The translations under genes and the position numbers were made by a program. Source: Piliocolobus tephrosceles (taxonomy: Eukaryota > Chordata > Mammalia > Primates > Cercopithecidae). From it: a stretch of 64,000 nucleotides of DNA. The notes beneath the pieces are model-generated. The model was given only the letters and a program-made list of their open reading frames with translations. It did not search any database and was not told where the DNA came from. The stretch covers positions 122,089,226 through 122,153,225 of the forward strand of contig NC_045439.1 in the NCBI RefSeq assembly GCF_002776525.5, in the 5' to 3' direction. Positions 50,971 through 62,300 of the stretch are shown here, piece after piece (within the stretch, counting starts at the first letter, position 1; each line of letters opens with the position of its first letter).

Positions 50971-51005
50971 TGGGATTACAGGTGTGAGCCCACTGTGCCC
51001 GACCT
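50971..51005 (-). mobile_element. Alu 5'-end stub
   Basis: Only 'ttgggattacaggtgtgagc' and 'cccactgtgcccgacc' of a minus-strand Alu remain, fused to the end of the LTR12. Confidence 0.8.
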
Positions 51006-51640
51006 CAGTTCTTTTTCTAATTACAAAATTCACTGATTGTCTAAAAAACTCCACCATCTACTTCTTTGACCCTCACCTATGTCTGCAGGGAGATGAACTG
51101 GGTCATAAAGGGTAGCAATTGTAGAAGCAGGTAAATTAAGGGCTTTTCAGGCCAGAAGTCATTTGTGATTTTTCCACTGTGCTTCTTCCCCTGGGGAGAG
51201 AGAACCTTAAGTCCACTTCCTTACATGTTGCTCCCAGGTGGTAAAACAGAAGTCACTACTCAAAGGTCCGATTTTCAAGGGGAACTCCCTAGACGGCAGA
51301 TCCCCTTTAAAATCGCTGAGACAAACACAAGGGTAAACTTTTTCAAAATAATCTGCCATTCAAAGTTAAGAGAAGCCCAAAGACATACACAGTGATAAAT
51401 AAAAACAAAAACATAGAAGAAGACTAACGGACCGCGAGATACTTTACCAATTAACAATAACCATGTCAGGCTGCCCAACTCAGAGAGTGAAAGGACAGAC
51501 ACCCTCTCTCCTTGCGTGCCTCTGCGCCAGACCGGGTTTTGGCTTGCTTATGGCGGGGCACTGAACGCTCACTGTGCGGCCAGGGAAGTCTCCAGCAGAG
51601 CCTCTGGAAGACATTCCTATTACATATTTATTACTTTGGC
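51006..51640. other. Unassigned sequence upstream of TM9SF1
   Basis: No repeat or coding evidence. GC content rises from about 51500 into the TM9SF1 CpG-rich region. Confidence 0.45.
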
Positions 51641-52560
51641 GCGGGCCATTCGTGACAGGTGGGAGAGGAGTGAGGTGAGATTCAGACGGTGGGACCCTTG
51701 GATGGGACAGATGCCCAGAGCCCCTTCCCCGGTTGGGGGGGCCACGAACCGCCTCTCAGGGCTCAGCAGCTGGTGGTTCAGCCGGCAAGTGCTTGGAACA
51801 AAGCCGCCGCCTGCGCTCCGTCTCCCCGGCCCTCGCTAGGCTCTTGCCCGCGGGTACACCTCTCCGGCCTCGGCCAGCGCGAGCCTCCCGGCCAAGAGCT
51901 CTCAAACCCCAAATCTTTCCCGGAGCAAGCGAGCGGCCTAGCGGCCACTCCTCTCCCGAAGGGGCGTCAGGGTCCTGGCTGCCAGGCCTCAGCCCCCTCC
52001 CCGGGAAGCCGTCGCGAAGGGGTCCCCAGGGGCCGCAGCCTCTAAGGCCCTCTACATTCAATGCAAGGAGCTTTCCGCCAGGCTGAGGTCCCCGCCGGTG
52101 AGGGCGGAAGTGGTAAGACTGACGTGTCCTGGGCCGCGCTGCCGAGCGCCGGGAGGACCCCCGCCTTGCCCAGGACAGGCGGGGCGGGGCGAGCCGAGCC
52201 TCACGGGGTCCCCGAAGCTGGGCTGGGCCTCCAGATGGAGAAGGCGCAGCGGGGAGTTCTTGAGTAAGCCAGAGCCGTGTCCAGCGCGGTGTAGCCGCAG
52301 CCGCCGCTGTCAGGCGCAGCAGCGGGCAACCCCGTGGAGGTCGGTTGGCAGGTCCTCTCCAACCCGCCGCTACCGCGCTGTTCTGGTAGAGACCCCGGCA
52401 GGAGCCCAAGGGCAGCTACGGGGCCGCGGAGGCCGCTGGCGCCGCCTCAGCCAGCCCTTCCCGCGCGGTGAGGACCTCGGGGCTATGGCGGGAAGGGACC
52501 CGAGGTGCGAGACCGCGCGGCGTTGTCATGGAAACGGTCCAGGGCGCAAAATAGAGGCTC
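51640..52560 (+). promoter_or_regulatory. TM9SF1 CpG-rich promoter and 5' UTR
   Basis: A dense CpG stretch of about 0.9 kb. A donor-like 'cgcg|gtgagg' at 52467/52468 is a plausible end of the noncoding first exon. An RFX X-box-like 'gttgtcatggaaac' lies at 52522-52535. Long ORFs on both strands here are artefacts of GC content. Confidence 0.65.
52522..52535. promoter_or_regulatory. RFX X-box-like site
   Basis: 'gttgtcatggaaac' differs by one base from the strong X-box GTTGCCATGGAAAC. It lies just after the proposed first-exon donor of TM9SF1. Function is inferred. Confidence 0.55.
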
Positions 52561-52794
52561 CGGGCCGGACGGGCTGCGGAAGGGATGGACCCCAGGTTGG
52601 GAGGATGAGAGAGCAGAAGTGGAGCGGGGTCTTTGGGATAGAGAGAAGTGGGGTAGGGTGGGGGCGGGGAGGGGGTCAATGGGAGCAAGTGGAGCCAGGG
52701 GACCTCAGTTCGAGGCACCTGACCTGGGGTTTCTGTAACCTCCCCGGTTTCTGTAACCTCAGGATTCCCCCAAACAGGTTCCATTGCCTTAAGG

Positions 52795-55700
52795 ATGACA
52801 GTCGTAGGGAACCCTCGAAGTTGGAGCTGCCAGTGGTTGCCAATCCTGATACTGTTGCTGGGCACAGGCCATGGGCCAGGGGTGGAAGGCGTGACACACT
52901 ACAAGGCCGGCGACCCTGTTATTCTATATGTCAACAAAGTGGGACCCTACCATAACCCTCAGGAAACTTACCACTACTATCAGCTTCCAGTTTGCTGCCC
53001 TGAGAAGATACGTCACAAAAGCCTTAGCCTGGGTGAAGTGCTGGATGGGGACCGAATGGCTGAGTCTTTGTATGAGATCCGCTTTCGTGAAAACGTGGAG
53101 AAGAGAATTCTGTGCCACATGCAGCTCAGTTCTGCACAGGTCAGCCTCTCCACATTGGCTATCACGTAGTCCTCCTTCCCAGAGACTAACAGTGCCTTAC
53201 ATATATGGTTCAGGGTACCTTTATGGAAGTTGTCTGATTTGATTCTAACTACAGTACAACCCAGTGTGGCAGGCAGGGTAGGTGATGCTATTCTAATTCA
53301 GTTGACTAAGTTACGAACTTGCTTAGAAGTTACTTTTTTCAAGATTACATTGACAGTGAATTGCAGAACTGATAACAGAGCCCACGGTTTCTTACTGCAA
53401 GCTTCTCTGTTGGTCATGAGGTCCCAACTATCAGTCCTACATATTTCTGTTTCCTTCCATGCCTACCTCTTGGCTGTTTCTTAACTGTTTTCCTGTAGTC
53501 TCTACCTAATCTTCCCTGTCATGCTTTTTCTTTAGTGAATCCTGGTACTTCTCCTTAGTCCACTCCAGACCTCCTTACACCTTACCACTCTCCTTTTTCT
53601 AGGCTTTAACCCTGTCAAGTCATACTTGGTCTTTGTTTTGGAGAATCTCAACATACTGGAGTCTAATCCAGTGATTGTCAACAGGGAACAGTTTTGTCCC
53701 CCAAGGGACATTTAGCAATGTCTGGAGACATTTTTTATTGTTACAGCTGGGGGTACTACCAGCATGTAATGGGAAGAGGCCAGGAAAGCTACATCCTACA
53801 GTGCACGGGACAACCCCACTATGACAAAGAATTATCCACCCCAGGCCGGGTGTGGTGGATCATGCTTGTAATCCCAGCACGTTTTTTTTTTTTTTTTGGA
53901 GACAGATCTTGCTCTGTCACCCAGGCTAGAGTGCAGTGGTGGAATCTCAGCTTACTGCAAGCTCCACCTCCTGGGTTCGTGCCATTCTCCTGCCTCAGCC
54001 TCCCAAGTAGCTGGGACTACAGGTGCCTGCCACCATGCCTGGCTAATTTTTTGTATTTTTAGTAGAAACGGGGTTTCACCATGTCAGCCAGGATGGTCTC
54101 CATCTCCTGACCCTGTGATCCGCCCGCCTCGGCCCCCCAAAGTGCTGGGATTACAGGCATGAGCCACTGCACCTGGCCAATCCCAGCACTTTGGGAGGCT
54201 GAGGCGGGCGGATCATGAGGTCAGGAGTTTGAGACCAGCCTGGCCAACATAGTGAAACCCTGTCTCTATTAAAAATACAAAAATGAGCTGGGTGTGGTGG
54301 TGGGTACCTGTAATCCCAGCTACTCAGGAGGCTGGGGCAGGAGAATTGCTTGAACCCAGGAGGCGGAGACTGCAGTAAACCAAGATCGCACCACTGCACT
54401 CCAGCCTGGGTGACAGAGCAAGACTCCATCTCGAAAAAAAAAAATTATCCACCCCAAAATATCAGTAATGCTGAAGGTGAGAAACTTTGCTCTAACTCTG
54501 TGCCTGGGGAGGTCTTGTGTGACCAACTCCTGACTTGCTCTTTATAGGTGGAGCAGCTGCGCCAGGCCATCGAAGAACTGTACTACTTTGAATTTGTGGT
54601 AGATGACTTGCCAATCCGGGGCTTTGTGGGCTACATGGAGGAGAGCGGCTTCTTGCCACACAGCCACAAGATAGGACTCTGGACCCATTTGGACTTCCAC
54701 CTAGAATTCCATGGAGACCGAATTATATTTGCCAATGTTTCAGTGCGGGACGTCAAGCCCCACAGCTTGGATGGGTTACGACCTGATGAGTTCCTAGGCC
54801 TTACCCACACTTATAGCGTGCGCTGGTCTGAGACTTCAGTAGAGCGTCGGAGTGACAGGCGCCGTGGTGATGATGGTGGTTTCTTTCCTCGAACACTGGA
54901 AATCCATTGGTTGTCCATCATCAACTCCATGGTGCTTGTGTTTTTACTGGTGGGTTTTGTGGCTGTCATTCTAATGCGTGTGCTTCGGAATGACCTGGCT
55001 CGGTACAACTTAGATGAGGAGAGCACCTCTGCAGGTTCTGGTGATGACTTTGACCAAGGTGACAATGGCTGGAAAATTATCCATACAGATGTCTTCCGCT
55101 TCCCCCCATTCCGTGGTCTGCTCTGTGCTGTGCTTGGCGTGGGCGCCCAGTTCCTGGCCCTTGGCACTGGTGAGGTGATAAAAATGAATTGGGGATTTAT
55201 CTCATGGGGTAGAACTAGGTATGGAGTTTGTTCAGAAAAGGTCTGTGGATCTTCTATCCAGAGGGGCAGACCTAAGGGATAAGGTGGCTCTAGCAAGGAT
55301 GCGCGTATTCTATTGTAGATTTTCTGGATAGCAAAACTGGGGGAGATTGTTTTGCTGGAGGCCCTGGGTCTGGGAGAAGGGGGGCTGATTCCTCTGAAAT
55401 TGCTAGAAGAGACACAGGTGAGGCCTAACATGGGCTTTCCACTACCGTCCTGCAGGCATTATTGTCATGGCACTGCTGGGCATGTTCAATGTGCACCGTC
55501 ATGGGGCCATTAACTCGGCAGCCATCTTGTTGTATGCCCTGACCTGCTGCATCTCTGGCTACGTGTCCAGCCACTTCTACCGGCAGATTGGAGGCGAGCG
55601 TTGGGTGTGGAACATCATTCTCACCACCAGTCTCTTCTCTGGTGAGGACTTTCCTTTCCCTGGTGGGCCTTTCTGGACTTAGGAATTAAGAATACATTGT

Positions 55701-58700
55701 GGCTGGGCACAGTAGCTCAAACCTGTAATCCTAGCACTTTGTGAGACCGAGGCCGGAGGACCACTTGAGTCCAAAAGTTTGAGACAAGCCTAGGCAACAT
55801 AGTGAGACCCTGTCTCTATAACAAAAAATTAGCCGGGCATGGTGGTTTACATCTGTAATTCCAGCTACTTGGGAGGCTGAGGCAGGAGGATTGCTTGAGT
55901 CTAGGGAGCCTGGAAAGTTGAGGCTACAGTGAGCCATGATTGCACCACTGCACTCTAGCTGGGGTGACAGAGTGAGACTGTCTCAAAAAAAAAAAGAACA
56001 CATCATTGAACTTGAGATAGAGTCAGGATGAGGCTTGAAGGGAAGGAATATTGTAAAAGAAACAAGAAAACCAAAAAAGACAAGAATGCACTTCTTTTGA
56101 ATAGTTTAACATTATAAAGCCCTCGCAGGGCGCGGTGGCTCACTCCTGTAATCCCAGCACTATGGGAGGCTGAGGGCGGGCAGATCACGAGGTCAGGAGA
56201 TCAAGACCATCCTGGTTAACAAGGTGAAACCCTGTCTCTACTAAAAATACAAAAATAAAAATTAGCTGGGCGTGGTGGCAGGCACCTGTAGTCCCAGCTA
56301 CTCGGGAGGCTGAGGCAGGAGAATGGCGTGAACCTGGGAGGCAGAGCTTGCAGTGAGCCGAGATCACGCCACTGCACTCCAGCCTGGGCGACAGAGCGAG
56401 ACTCTGTCTCAAAAAATAAAAATAAATAAAAAAACAAACAAAAATTTATTTTTGTTTGTTTATTTATAAATAATATGTCCTAGGCAGTGTGGTAAGCACT
56501 CAGCAATAAGTGTGTGAAGTAGGTAATATTTCCATTCCACAGATGAGGAAACTGAACTAAAGGCTGCTTAAGTAACTTGTCTGAGATACACTCCTAAAAA
56601 GTAGTGAACCAAGTTTCAGCAGTCTGACTTGTATTCTCACCTGTTACACTAAAGTAACACCCTTTAATTTTTATTTTGAAGGTGGGCCCACTCTAGACTT
56701 TCAAGCCAGATTGCCCTTTCAAAGGCAGTAGTAGTCCCTGTTCTGAACCCTTCTTGTTCCCAATCCTATGTGTCTGATTTATATCCCATCACATTTATAT
56801 TTGAACCAAGGCTTTCTGAAAACAGGGCCTTAATCCAAAGGAATGTCTCGTGCTAGGAATTACCAACTCCAAGGCAAGACAGGCCCCTGGAGGCAGGTGG
56901 ATTTGTGTTACTCTCAGATTATGTAGTAGCTACCTGGATCCTTAATGACACTGGGGTTGGGGTGGGGGGTGGTAAGATTAAGAGCAAAGAGGCCGGGCGT
57001 GGTGGCTCAGGTCCGTGATCCCACCACTTTGGGAGGCTGAGGTGGGCGGATCAAGAGGTCACGAGATCGAGACCATCCTGGCTAACACGGTGAAACCCCA
57101 TCTCTACTAAAAATACAAAAAAATTCGCTGGGTGTGGTGGCACATGCCTGTAATCCCAGCTACTCAGGAGGCTGAGGCAGGAGAATGGCGTGAACCGGGG
57201 AGGCAGAGCTTGCAGTGAGCGGAGATCACGCCACTGCACTCCAGCCTGGGCAACAGAGTGAGACTCTGTCTCAAAAAAAAAAAAAAAAAAAAAGAGCAAA
57301 GAGTAATGGGATCTGAAAGGGTGGAGGTGAAGGTAGTTGACTCTGTAGGGACATCCAGGAGCATGAGTCTGCTGTTAAGAGTGGCAGTCTACTTCACCCC
57401 CCTCCCCTTTTGGTCCTGGATATAAGTGGGTGCCCTTAGAGATGTAGCTCCTAGTGTTGACCCTGCTTCCGGGGGCCATCCCTGCAGTGCCTTTCTTCCT
57501 GACGTGGAGTGTGGTGAACTCAGTGCACTGGGCCAATGGTTCGACACAGGCTCTGCCAGCCACAACCATCCTGCTGCTTCTGACGGTTTGGCTGCTGGTG
57601 GGCTTTCCCCTCACTGTCATTGGAGGCATCTTCGGGAAGAACAACGCCAGCCCCTTTGATGCACCCTGTCGCACCAAGAACATCGCCCGGGAGATTCCAC
57701 CCCAGCCCTGGTACAAGTCTACTGTCATCCACATGACTGTTGGAGGCTTCCTGCCTTTCAGGTATCCTCCCTTTATTCCATGGCTATCACTGTCAGGTTC
57801 CTGACCTCAACTTTTCCTGTCCCTACTCATCCAGTACCCTAACCCAACCTGCTGATCCCTGGTTCAGTAGTACCATTCAGAGATCATTAAATGGTTCCTC
57901 CTATCCCCAAGCAGGACTGAGCTTGAATCAGTTCACATATAAGAGTGTCTCACTTATAAAGCCCTCCAGAGACATCTCCCCCTTCACCTTCCTGGTTTCT
58001 GACTTTAGTGTCTATGGACATCATGTGGGGTTTAAAGCCCATTTGATGATCCATTTACTTTGTTGAATATCTCTTTGTGCCAGGCAAAGAATGAAGTGGA
58101 AAGTAAAATGGACAAGATCCCTGCCCTCAATCTATTAGGGAAGATATTCTTGAAGTGAGAACAGCTAATCATAGGCAAAAAATCCCCATGAAGCCAGGAG
58201 ATCTAGGGCAGAGAGTGGAGTGAACTCACTTTTCACAATGACCCAGCAACATGGGAGAGGGCGGGGGCTGGATTTCAGCCCAGCCACTGTGCACAGCCCT
58301 TTAATGCTGTGTATCATCTCTTTTCTTCACAGTGCCATCTCTGTGGAGCTGTACTACATCTTTGCCACAGTATGGGGTCGGGAGCAGTACACTTTGTACG
58401 GCATCCTCTTCTTTGTCTTCGCCATCCTGCTGAGTGTGGGGGCTTGCATCTCCATTGCACTCACCTACTTCCAGTTGTCTGGGGAGGATTACCGCTGGTG
58501 GTGGCGATCTGTGCTGAGTGTTGGCTCCACCGGCCTCTTCATCTTCCTCTACTCAGTTTTCTATTATGCCCGGCGCTCCAACATGTCTGGGGCAGTACAG
58601 ACAGTAGAGTTCTTTGGCTACTCCTTACTCACTGGTTATGTCTTCTTCCTCATGCTGGGCACCATCTCCTTTTTTTCTTCCCTAAAGTTCATCCGGTATA

Positions 58701-58726
58701 TCTATGTTAACCTCAAGATGGACTGA
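52795..58726 (+). CDS. TM9SF1: Transmembrane 9 superfamily member 1 (nonaspanin)
   Basis: Nine-span membrane protein of Golgi, endosome and autophagosome membranes, implicated in autophagy and cargo trafficking. Coding exons: 52795-53139, 54548-55169, 55456-55641, 57488-57761, 58333-58726, giving 606 aa as in human. A cleavable signal peptide (about 1-27, hydrophobic [12 protein letters not shown]) precedes a large lumenal domain to about residue 235. The first membrane span is in [20 protein letters not shown], and eight more spans follow. The tail YVNLKMD carries the nonaspanin KxD COPI-type Golgi retention signal. The ATG lies in an exon whose acceptor is probably at 52761-52762. Introns hold Alus and an hAT remnant. 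IPO4 starts about 380 bp after its poly(A) signal. Confidence 0.97.
53667..54492 (+). mobile_element. hAT-type MER remnant split by nested Alus
   Basis: 'agggacatttagcaatgtct', 'ggagacattttttattgtta' and 'acgggacaaccccactatga' continue after the Alus with 'ccccaaaatatcagtaatgc' and 'tgaaggtgagaaactttg'. This matches a common MER-class hAT-Charlie element with short inverted ends (cagtgattgtcaac ... gagaaactttg). Confidence 0.65.
53844..54443. mobile_element. Alu-in-Alu nest, TM9SF1 intron
   Basis: The outer plus-strand Alu (53844-53880 and about 54190-54443) is flanked by 'attatccacccca' at 53831-53843 and 54444-54456. An inner minus-strand AluY (53881-54178) is flanked by 'aatcccagcac' at 53870-53880 and 54179-54189. 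Both target duplications are exact. Confidence 0.95.
55701..56437 (+). mobile_element. Two Alus, TM9SF1 intron 4
   Basis: Plus-strand Alus at 55701-55995 and 56125-56437. The tail of the second leads into AT-rich (AAAT)/(TTTG) sequence that folds back on itself (56420-56470). Confidence 0.92.
56440..56990. other. TM9SF1 intron 4, middle part
   Basis: 'ggtaatatttccattccaca' and 'gatgaggaaactgaactaaa' are reminiscent of a MIR element near 56522-56600. The rest is unassigned. Confidence 0.4.
56991..57292 (+). mobile_element. Alu with target duplication
   Basis: Plus-strand AluY flanked by 'agagcaaagag' before its head and after its poly-A tail. Confidence 0.95.
57762..58332. other. TM9SF1 intron 5
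   Basis: Last intron of TM9SF1. No Alu is present, and I see no recognisable repeat or gene in it. Confidence 0.5.
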
Positions 58727-58970
58727 GTTCTGTATGGCAGAAGTATTGCTGTTCTCTCCCTTTCTTCATGCCTCGTTGAGCTCTCCTACCAGCTTCTCTT
58801 CTGATTGACTGAATTGTGTGATGGCATTGTTGCCTTCCCCTTTGCCCTTTGGGCCTTCCTTCCCCAGAGCGGGCCTGGAAATTATAAATCTCTATTACAT
58901 AAGGAGTATATATTTGAAATTTTTAAGTTGCCTTTAGTTTTGGTCCTGATTTTTCTTTTTACAATTATCA

Positions 58971-58976
58971 AATAAA
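58971..58976 (+). promoter_or_regulatory. TM9SF1 poly(A) signal
   Basis: AATAAA 245 bp after the TM9SF1 stop. Confidence 0.78.
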
Positions 58977-58999
58977 ATTTGTTAAGAAAAAGGCTCATG

Positions 59000-59351
59000 T
59001 AGTTGGAGGTTTTGGTCTGGATATAGGAACTCCAGCCTGCGGTTAAGGGCACGGCCCTTTAGAAAGCCGAGCTGGCCACTGAATGCCCGAAGCTTGAGTT
59101 CTCCAACCCAACTTGGGAACTCCCGGCGTGGGGAACCCACATTGCCAGAGCTGGGTTTCCGCGACTCAGCCGGTGCTCAGCATAACGGAAGTGGAGGAGT
59201 CGGACCTCTTTGTGGGAAGTGAATTGAATCACCTTGGCAACCCTCGGGGAGTGTGGCAACGCCCTTTCCGCCGGAAGTGGGTGTCAGAACCTCCACGTGC
59301 TGTCCCTCCCCCTCCCCTTCTCGGCCCATTAGCGGCGGCTCAGCTGCTGCC
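59000..59351 (+). promoter_or_regulatory. IPO4 promoter and 5' UTR
   Basis: Short CpG-containing spacer between TM9SF1 and IPO4. Two ETS-type sites are visible: ACGGAAGTG at 59185-59193 and CCGGAAGTG at 59271-59279. No TATA box. The compact spacing leaves about 350 bp for the whole promoter. Confidence 0.65.
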
Positions 59352-62300
59352 ATGGAGCCCGCCGGGCTGGAGCAGCTCCTACGGGAGCTGCTGCTGCCGG
59401 ACACCGAACGCATCCGTCGGGTACGGGAGTAGGCGTAACCCGGCCAGGGCGAGCGGGAGGTTGCCGGAAAGACCCGACTCTCACCCCTAGCTTCCCCCCA
59501 GGCCACGGAACAGCTCCAGATCGCTCTTCGGGCCCCCGCCGCTTTGCCTGCTCTCTGCGACCTGCTTGCCTCGGCGGCCGACCCCCAGGTGAGACCCCTG
59601 ACTCTCCCCTCCGAGCTTCCCACTGTACGCCACTGGTCAAGCCCCAATATCCGCCCCCTGCGGTCCGCTCAGCACCCTCCTGCCCGGACCCCCACGTGCT
59701 TGTTTCCTCGTCTAGATCCGCCAGTTTGCGGCCCTCCTGACCCGCAGACGACTGAACACCCGCTGGCGACGGCTGGCGGCGGAGCAACGGGAGAGGTGGG
59801 TTGGGTCTCGGTTGGGGCGGGGCCAGGCGGAGACTTTTCCTGGGCAGTCTGGGTACCAAACACCTGCCCTCTGTGTTCCAGCCTCAAGTCCCTGATCCTG
59901 ACGGCCCTGCAGAGAGAAACAGAGTAAGTACCTACCCCCTTTTCTCGGGATCCTGACGACCTTGTCAGGGTTTCTGCCTTCCCTTTCAGTTCCATGCTGG
60001 GACTTGTGGGGTAGGGACTTCAGTTCTAGACCCAAGGTGGAGTGAGAATTTTAAGGCTATTTTGAAGACTGAAGTTCTTGAGGAAGGGTGACTATGATCT
60101 GCCAAACTCAAGTCAGAAGAATACGACTGAAATTCAGGCTAGTAAGACTGAACTTAACAGATTACATGCCCGCAGTGCTGCCAGGCTCCCTCTGAGCTGC
60201 TGTCTCATGTGTCCCAACTTGGTAAAGACCCTGTGCCCACACCTCCTGAAAGTTTCTCTCCTGGCTGCCCCATTATGCCTGGCCACTATGTGCAGAGGAA
60301 GGTATTGGAAAGCGATAGAGGAGATCTCTCCTGTTTGCAGGCACTGTGTGAGCCTCAGCCTGGCCCAGCTTTCAGCCACCATTTTTCGAAAGGAAGGCCT
60401 GGAGGCCTGGCCACAGCTTTTGCAGCTTCTTCAGCACAGTACCCACAGCCCCCACAGCCCAGAGAGAGAGGTACCATCACATGGTTGGCAGGAGGGAGGG
60501 ACTAAGAGGCGGGATAGACCATGTAAGTTTGCTCTCCAATCCTCTATTCTTGGACAGATGGGGCTTTTGCTGCTAAGTGTGGTGGTGACCTCCCGGCCCG
60601 AGGCCTTCCAACCCCACCACCGGGAGCTTCTTCGGCTTCTGAATGAGACTCTTGGTGAGGTGGGCTTTCCTGGGCTGCTCTTCTACTCCCTGCGCACTCT
60701 GACCACCATGGCCCCCTACCTCAGCACTGAAGACGTGGTGAGATGTGGGCCCTCGTATCTTTGACTGCCTTTCCTCAGGCCTTCATGTCCTTACCTGTAA
60801 AAGTTACAATGCTGCTTTGGATTCTTTACCTGCCTGTGGCCCTTCCTGACAATTGAGAGGGGATGCTGTAGGTGGGCCTGGCTATTACGCCTGGGCTCCT
60901 CCTCGCAATTCAGGCTATGAGGAAGCTGTCGGCTGCTGGGGTGTGAGATTAGGCTGCATCATGCTCTCTGTGATGTGTCCCTCAGCCTCTCGCTCGGATG
61001 TTGGTGCCCAAGCTGATCGTGGCTGTGCAGACTCTGATCCCCATAGATGAGGTGAGGACAGGTGGGCAGGAGCTCTGTTGGAAGAAGAGTGCAAAAGTGT
61101 CCAGCTTGGCCCACTGAAGAAGAGCATGGTAACCTTGTGCCTTGTTTGTCAGGCAAAGGCCTGTGAGGCCCTTGAGGTTTTGGATGAACTGTTGGAGTCA
61201 GAGGTGCCCATCATCACCCCCTACCTCTCTGAGGTCCTCACATTCTGCCTGGAGGTGAGCCTGGAGTGGACATGACCCCTGCTACGTGCTCTGCTGGGAC
61301 TTTCCTTCCCTGTCTCTGATTCTTACTATTCTCTGGACAGGTGGCTAGAAATGTGGCCCTGGGCAATGCGATACGCGTACGTATTCTCTGCTGCCTCACT
61401 TTCTTGGTCAAAGTCAAGAGCAAGGTGAGTGAGTGCCCATTGACACACATCACCCCACCCACCCTCCACCCTCAGTCTCACTCCTGGGACTTTCGGTTCA
61501 TCTCAGGGTATCTAAAGTACTGTGGGAGTTCAAGCCTTGGCCTAGCCTCACCCCAGCTCCTGCCTGGGAGATTGGAAATTTTCTGTCAGACCCCTTATGG
61601 CCTGGAAGACTGGAATTTTTAATGTGAGCCCATCCTGGGAGCAGATTCTTAGGGACACTGTTCCACCTTCTCTGTCAAGGCCTTACTGAAGAATCGTCTC
61701 CTGCCACCCTTGCTGCACACCCTTTTCCCCATTATGGCTGCTGAGCCCCTGCCAGGCCAGTTGGATCCTGAGGACCAGGATTCAGAAGAGGAAGAGTTGG
61801 AGATTGAGCTGATGGGGGAGACTCCCAAGCATTTTGCAGTACAGGTGAGATGTGGGGCGGGACACGGGGGGAAGGTGTTAGGTGGCTGTGGGAGGTTGGG
61901 GAGGCAGAGATGGAGTCGAGCAAAGTAAGTCTCCCCATCCTATCTTAGGTTGTGGACATGCTGGCGCTACACCTGCCCCCTGACAAGCTCTGTCCCCAGC
62001 TGGTAAGTGTGGCTCTGTCCTTCTAGTATCCCTACCTCCAAGTGTGCCGAGTCCCCTGAGGCCAAGGACATTTACCCTGGGAGGTGTGAAGGTCTATTTC
62101 CACAGGAATGGGCAGGCTCTTGCTGGGGTTTCAGAAGCATGCCACATGCTTCCCTAGATGCCCATGCTGGAAGAGGCCTTGCGGAGCGAGAGCCCATACC
62201 AGCGCAAGGCTGGACTCCTGATGCTGGCCGTGCTGTCTGACGGAGCTGGTGACCACATCAGGCAGAGGTATCTATTCCCCTATCCCAGGGTGAGGGTTGC

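Noticed and set aside
51756..52955. 217-aa minus-strand and 285-aa plus-strand ORFs in the TM9SF1 CpG region
   Set aside because: Arg/Pro/Gly-rich translations typical of CpG islands. The plus ORF runs into TM9SF1 exon 2 in the wrong frame.
59177..60035. Long minus-strand ORFs opposite the first IPO4 exons
   Set aside because: They are shadows of GC-rich coding sequence on the other strand with no family resemblance.
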